Assembly (NCBI GenBank): GCA_026770585.1
Contig: MU647196.1
Coordinates: 105,814 to 124,725 of the forward strand
Source: Baffinella frigidus
Lineage: Eukaryota; Cryptophyceae; Cryptomonadales; Baffinellaceae
Direction of reading: 5' to 3'
DNA length: 18,912 nt
Of the stretch, positions 17,272-18,912 are shown in pieces. Within the stretch, counting starts at the first letter, position 1. Each line of letters starts with the position of its first letter. Made by a program: the position numbers and the translations under genes. The notes beneath the pieces are model-generated. The model worked only from the letters and a program-made list of their open reading frames with translations, did not search any database and was not told the origin of the DNA.

Positions 17272-18758
17272 TCTTTATGGTCTCTCTCTCTCTCTCTCCC
17301 TCTCTCTCTGTATCTCTCTCTCTCTCTCTCGCGTTGCTTGTCCCAGCGGCAGTGCAGCTGCAGTGACGCACAGCGCTGAAACTCGGGTTTCGAGGCTTTT
17401 CAGGTTTAGGGTTGAGGGGTTAGGGTTTAGGTTTGGTTCAGGACCGGCTCCCGAAATTCCATGAGCCAACCGGCGCGAACACAGATATTGTCCGTGGCGC
17501 AGAGCGCGCCCTGCGCCACGGACAACAATGAACACGTCCTGCACTGCCGGCGCTGTGCAACGTAGCTAGCCTTCTTTTGTGTGTGTTGGTCTGTCGGAGT
17601 GCAGACGTTACCTCCTGCGTGCCCGCCTCTGAACACGGACGGGTGGCGCAGGGCGTGCTTCGCGTGCCTGGTGTGCTCCAAGACGCTCGACGCCTCCTTT
17701 AACGAGCGCCAGGTTCTTCTTGCCGCTTCGTTCCGTTACTTTTGTCATTCCGTTACTTTTGCCCATCTCTACAGACGAACCCACGTGAAACACTAGCCAC
17801 GAACAAACTTTTTTTCTTTTAAAAACGTGTTTTTCCCTGACAAGACGCTCGACGCCACCTTCAACGAGGGCCAGGTTCTGTGTCCCCTCATTCCGTTACT
17901 TATGCCCATCTCATCGGACGGACCCCCGTGAAACACAAGCCACGAACCAACGATTTTTTTAAAAAATGTGTATTTCTTCTAATGCTGATCGGATGACACT
18001 TCCGCCACTGGCGTGTGTCGCGTGTGTCGCCCGTGCCGCACCCACCCGCCCCCTCCTCCTTCTCCTTTCTCGTCTTCTTCTTCTTCTTCTTCTTCTTCTT
18101 CTTCTGCTTCCTCTTCTTTACTCTCAGCTCAATAATAAGTATCACCCTCTAAACCTTGAATGATTTTCCCCCCAGGGGGATCTGTTCTGCAAGTCGTGCT
18201 ACGCGACCAAGTTCGGGCCCGTCGGCTTCGGCTTCTCTGGCCACTCCGCCTCCGCTGCAGGTCCCCTCTTCTTTTTTTAATAATTATTTGTAATACTTAC
18301 ATAATATATATATATATATATATATATAGAAAGAGATACATAGATAGATAGATAGATAGATAGAAAGATAGATAGATATTTCCCCCACCCCTTCCCCCCT
18401 CCTCTCCTCGCACGCGCACATACCGTTGCCGCATTCTGGCCACCCTGCCTAGGCTTCGGCTTTTCTGGCCACTCCACCTCCGCAGCAGGTTCCCTCTCGC
18501 CCTGCTCCCTCCTCCTCTCTTTGCACCCGCACGTGCCGTTATGGCGTCCCTGCCTTGCCGCCCGGAAAAAGCTCTCTCTCTCTGCTTGGAGGCCCCTGAC
18601 CCAGGTGTTTTCTGACGTGTCGCGTGGTTGGGGTTCCAGGTTCTTCGCTGAACACCCCGTCGCCTTCGCCTCCGGTGCCCTCGTCGCAATCCAACTACAC
18701 TCCTCCGAAACCCTACCGCTCTCCTGACGCTCCGTCCGCCAACCGCACTCCGCCATCT
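15563..18758 (+). CDS. Single-LIM-domain protein, CRP-like, 3' end probably missing
   Basis: LIM domains are double zinc fingers that dock partner proteins, often in the actin cytoskeleton or in transcription complexes; the precise role here is unknown. Exons: 15563-15775, 16005-16115, 16396-16603, 16941-17022, 17652-17712, 18176-18260, 18640-18758, all in phase with GT-AG introns. The start is MSGPSTISDLQ. Exons 1-3 (to about residue 177) are Gly/Pro/Tyr/Ala-rich, with an acidic DDDDD run and a repeated module (PAGGAADSYGFG, PPGGAADAYGYG). The LIM domain is residues 182-233. The tail is Pro/Ser/Asn-rich. Exon 7 may be spliced at TCT|GTACGC; otherwise it reads on ten codons into telomere-like sequence and stops at 18786-18788. 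I favour splicing to an exon beyond the window. The LIM type (CPRC-KTVYMAE, FGPVGFGF) resembles cysteine-rich proteins and plant LIM proteins. Confidence 0.88.
16136..16390. repeat. Minisatellite of about 30 bp in LIM-gene intron 2
   Basis: About six diverged copies of CACCCAGCTGATATNACAAC with CCTAGTG. The last copy runs into the acceptor of exon 3. Confidence 0.85.
16870..16930. repeat. Direct repeat TTGTATCTCATGTGCGGTG before LIM-gene exon 4
   Basis: Two exact 19-bp copies (about 16872 and 16911), in the last 70 nt of intron 3, upstream of the exon 4 acceptor. Confidence 0.85.
17012..17087. repeat. Three copies of the LIM-gene exon 4 donor
   Basis: The string TATCACAGGT is present at the real donor (17015-17024) and again at 17051-17060 and 17076-17085. 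Each has AG|GT, so three nearby donors compete. Only the first gives the LIM consensus YHRACF. Confidence 0.8.
17217..17335. repeat. TC microsatellite in LIM-gene intron 4
   Basis: Nearly pure TC with a few interruptions (tttatgg, tgtat). All + frames are open by chance. Confidence 0.9.
17488..17525. other. Strong hairpin, 15-bp perfect stem, 8-nt loop (LIM-gene intron 4)
   Basis: TTGTCCGTGGCGCAG, loop AGCGCGCC, then the exact complement. It is GC-rich and very stable. It is not followed by a T-run and there is no sign of a bacterial terminator context. Confidence 0.75.
17680..17985 (+). repeat. Tandem duplication of LIM-gene exon 5 end and intron (two units, about 160 and 145 bp)
   Basis: Unit 1 starts in exon 5 (17680-17712, KTLDASFNERQ|GT). 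Unit 2 at 17842-17874 reads KTLDATFNEGQ|GT, three mismatches in 33. The following intron is duplicated too (TTCCGTTACTT, CCCATCTC, CGTGAAACAC, AGCCACGAAC, then a T-run). The copy is a pseudo-exon; using it would lengthen a LIM spacer beyond the consensus. Confidence 0.9.
18057..18118. repeat. CTT trinucleotide microsatellite (LIM-gene intron 5)
   Basis: About twelve TTC/CTT units with flanking imperfect units, pyrimidine on the sense strand, about 60 nt before the exon 6 acceptor. Confidence 0.9.
18303..18377. repeat. TA then GATA microsatellite (LIM-gene intron 6)
   Basis: About thirteen TA units followed by GATA units interrupted by AAAGATA. It lies between exon 6 and its partial copy. Confidence 0.9.
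18453..18488 (+). CDS. Candidate 36-nt cassette exon copied from LIM-gene exon 6
   Basis: The sequence repeats the end of exon 6 (18224-18260) with three mismatches in 37. It is preceded by the acceptor-like ccctgcctag and ends at G|GTTCCC. It is 36 nt long with phase 1 at both ends, so inclusion between exons 6 and 7 would add twelve residues (GFGFSGHSTSAA) without a frameshift. It may equally be an unused relic. Confidence 0.3.
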
Positions 18759-18771
18759 GTACGCCCAATCC

Positions 18772-18800
18772 TTAACCCTAAAACCTAAACCCTAAACCCC
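18772..18800. repeat. Telomere-like CCCTAAA repeat at the right edge
   Basis: CCCTAAAACCTAAACCCTAAA, diverged CCCTAAA units just after the putative exon 7 donor, as in several introns of this window. Confidence 0.75.
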
Positions 18801-18847
18801 TCCCCTTTCACCCAACCCTACGCCCATCCCCTTTCACCCTCCGTGCG

Positions 18848-18912
<65 letters not shown>
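18848..18912. repeat. Poly-C run at window end
   Basis: About 65 consecutive C to the last base. It is either a genuine homopolymer or, as likely, a sequencing or assembly artefact at a contig edge. Confidence 0.9.

Larger units (their letters stand above)
16941..18260 (+). other. LIM zinc-binding domain spread over exons 4-6
   Basis: Ligand pattern: Cys182-X2-Cys185-X18-His204-X2-Cys207 and Cys210-X2-Cys213-X16-Cys230-X2-Cys233, a full match to the LIM consensus. His204 is the last full codon of exon 4, and Cys207-Cys213 are in exon 5. Exon 6 (GDLFCKSCYATKFGPVGFGF) supplies the last pair. This agreement fixes the three exon junctions. Confidence 0.95.

Noticed and set aside
17488-17525. Rho-independent terminator
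   Set aside because: No T-run follows, and the context is an intron of a eukaryotic gene.
18277-18768. Long - strand ORFs over the right end
   Set aside because: They run through GATA/TA microsatellite and antisense to LIM exon 7; shadow frames.

Overview
This is intron-rich eukaryotic nuclear DNA, probably from a protist or alga. It has short exons (33-217 nt), introns of about 100-830 nt, GC-rich coding sequence, many microsatellites and minisatellites, and interstitial TTTAGGG-type telomere-like repeats. That telomere type occurs in plants and several algal lineages; I cannot name the species. No rRNA, tRNA, CRISPR array or bacterial-style operon was recognised.

Layout. Positions 1-1742 hold the right-hand part of an unrecognised + strand gene, seen only as two plausible 3' exons ending at a TAA (1740-1742); a CT-rich microsatellite fills 10-285. 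Positions 2003-14634 on the - strand carry a complete 26-exon gene for a TAPL/ABCB9-like half ABC transporter. I assembled it exon by exon: every exon junction keeps the reading frame, and the exons sum to 2388 nt (795 residues plus stop). It has a four-helix N-terminal TMD0-like domain, a low-complexity linker, the core membrane domain, and a nucleotide-binding domain with all canonical motifs. Three of its 25 introns need GC donors. The left gene and the transporter are convergent, with stop codons about 260 nt apart. Positions 14635-15562 are a divergent intergenic region. Positions 15563-18758 on the + strand carry at least 7 exons of a protein with one CRP-type LIM domain between Gly/Pro/Tyr-rich and Pro/Ser-rich flanks; its 3' end is probably outside the window. 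The window ends in about 65 C, perhaps an assembly edge.

The most striking signal is in the introns. In both genes, short segments spanning a real exon-intron junction have been copied in tandem into the neighbouring intron, giving partial or decoy exons. I see this for transporter exons 2, 5, 7, 16 (two extra copies), 20, 21, 22 and the stop-codon region, and for LIM-gene exons 4, 5 and 6. One copy, in the intron after LIM-gene exon 6, is an in-frame 36-nt candidate cassette exon. Foldback elements with terminal inverted repeats also sit in introns. The genes show no evident shared pathway: one product should be an organellar-membrane peptide transporter, the other a cytoskeletal or scaffold adaptor.
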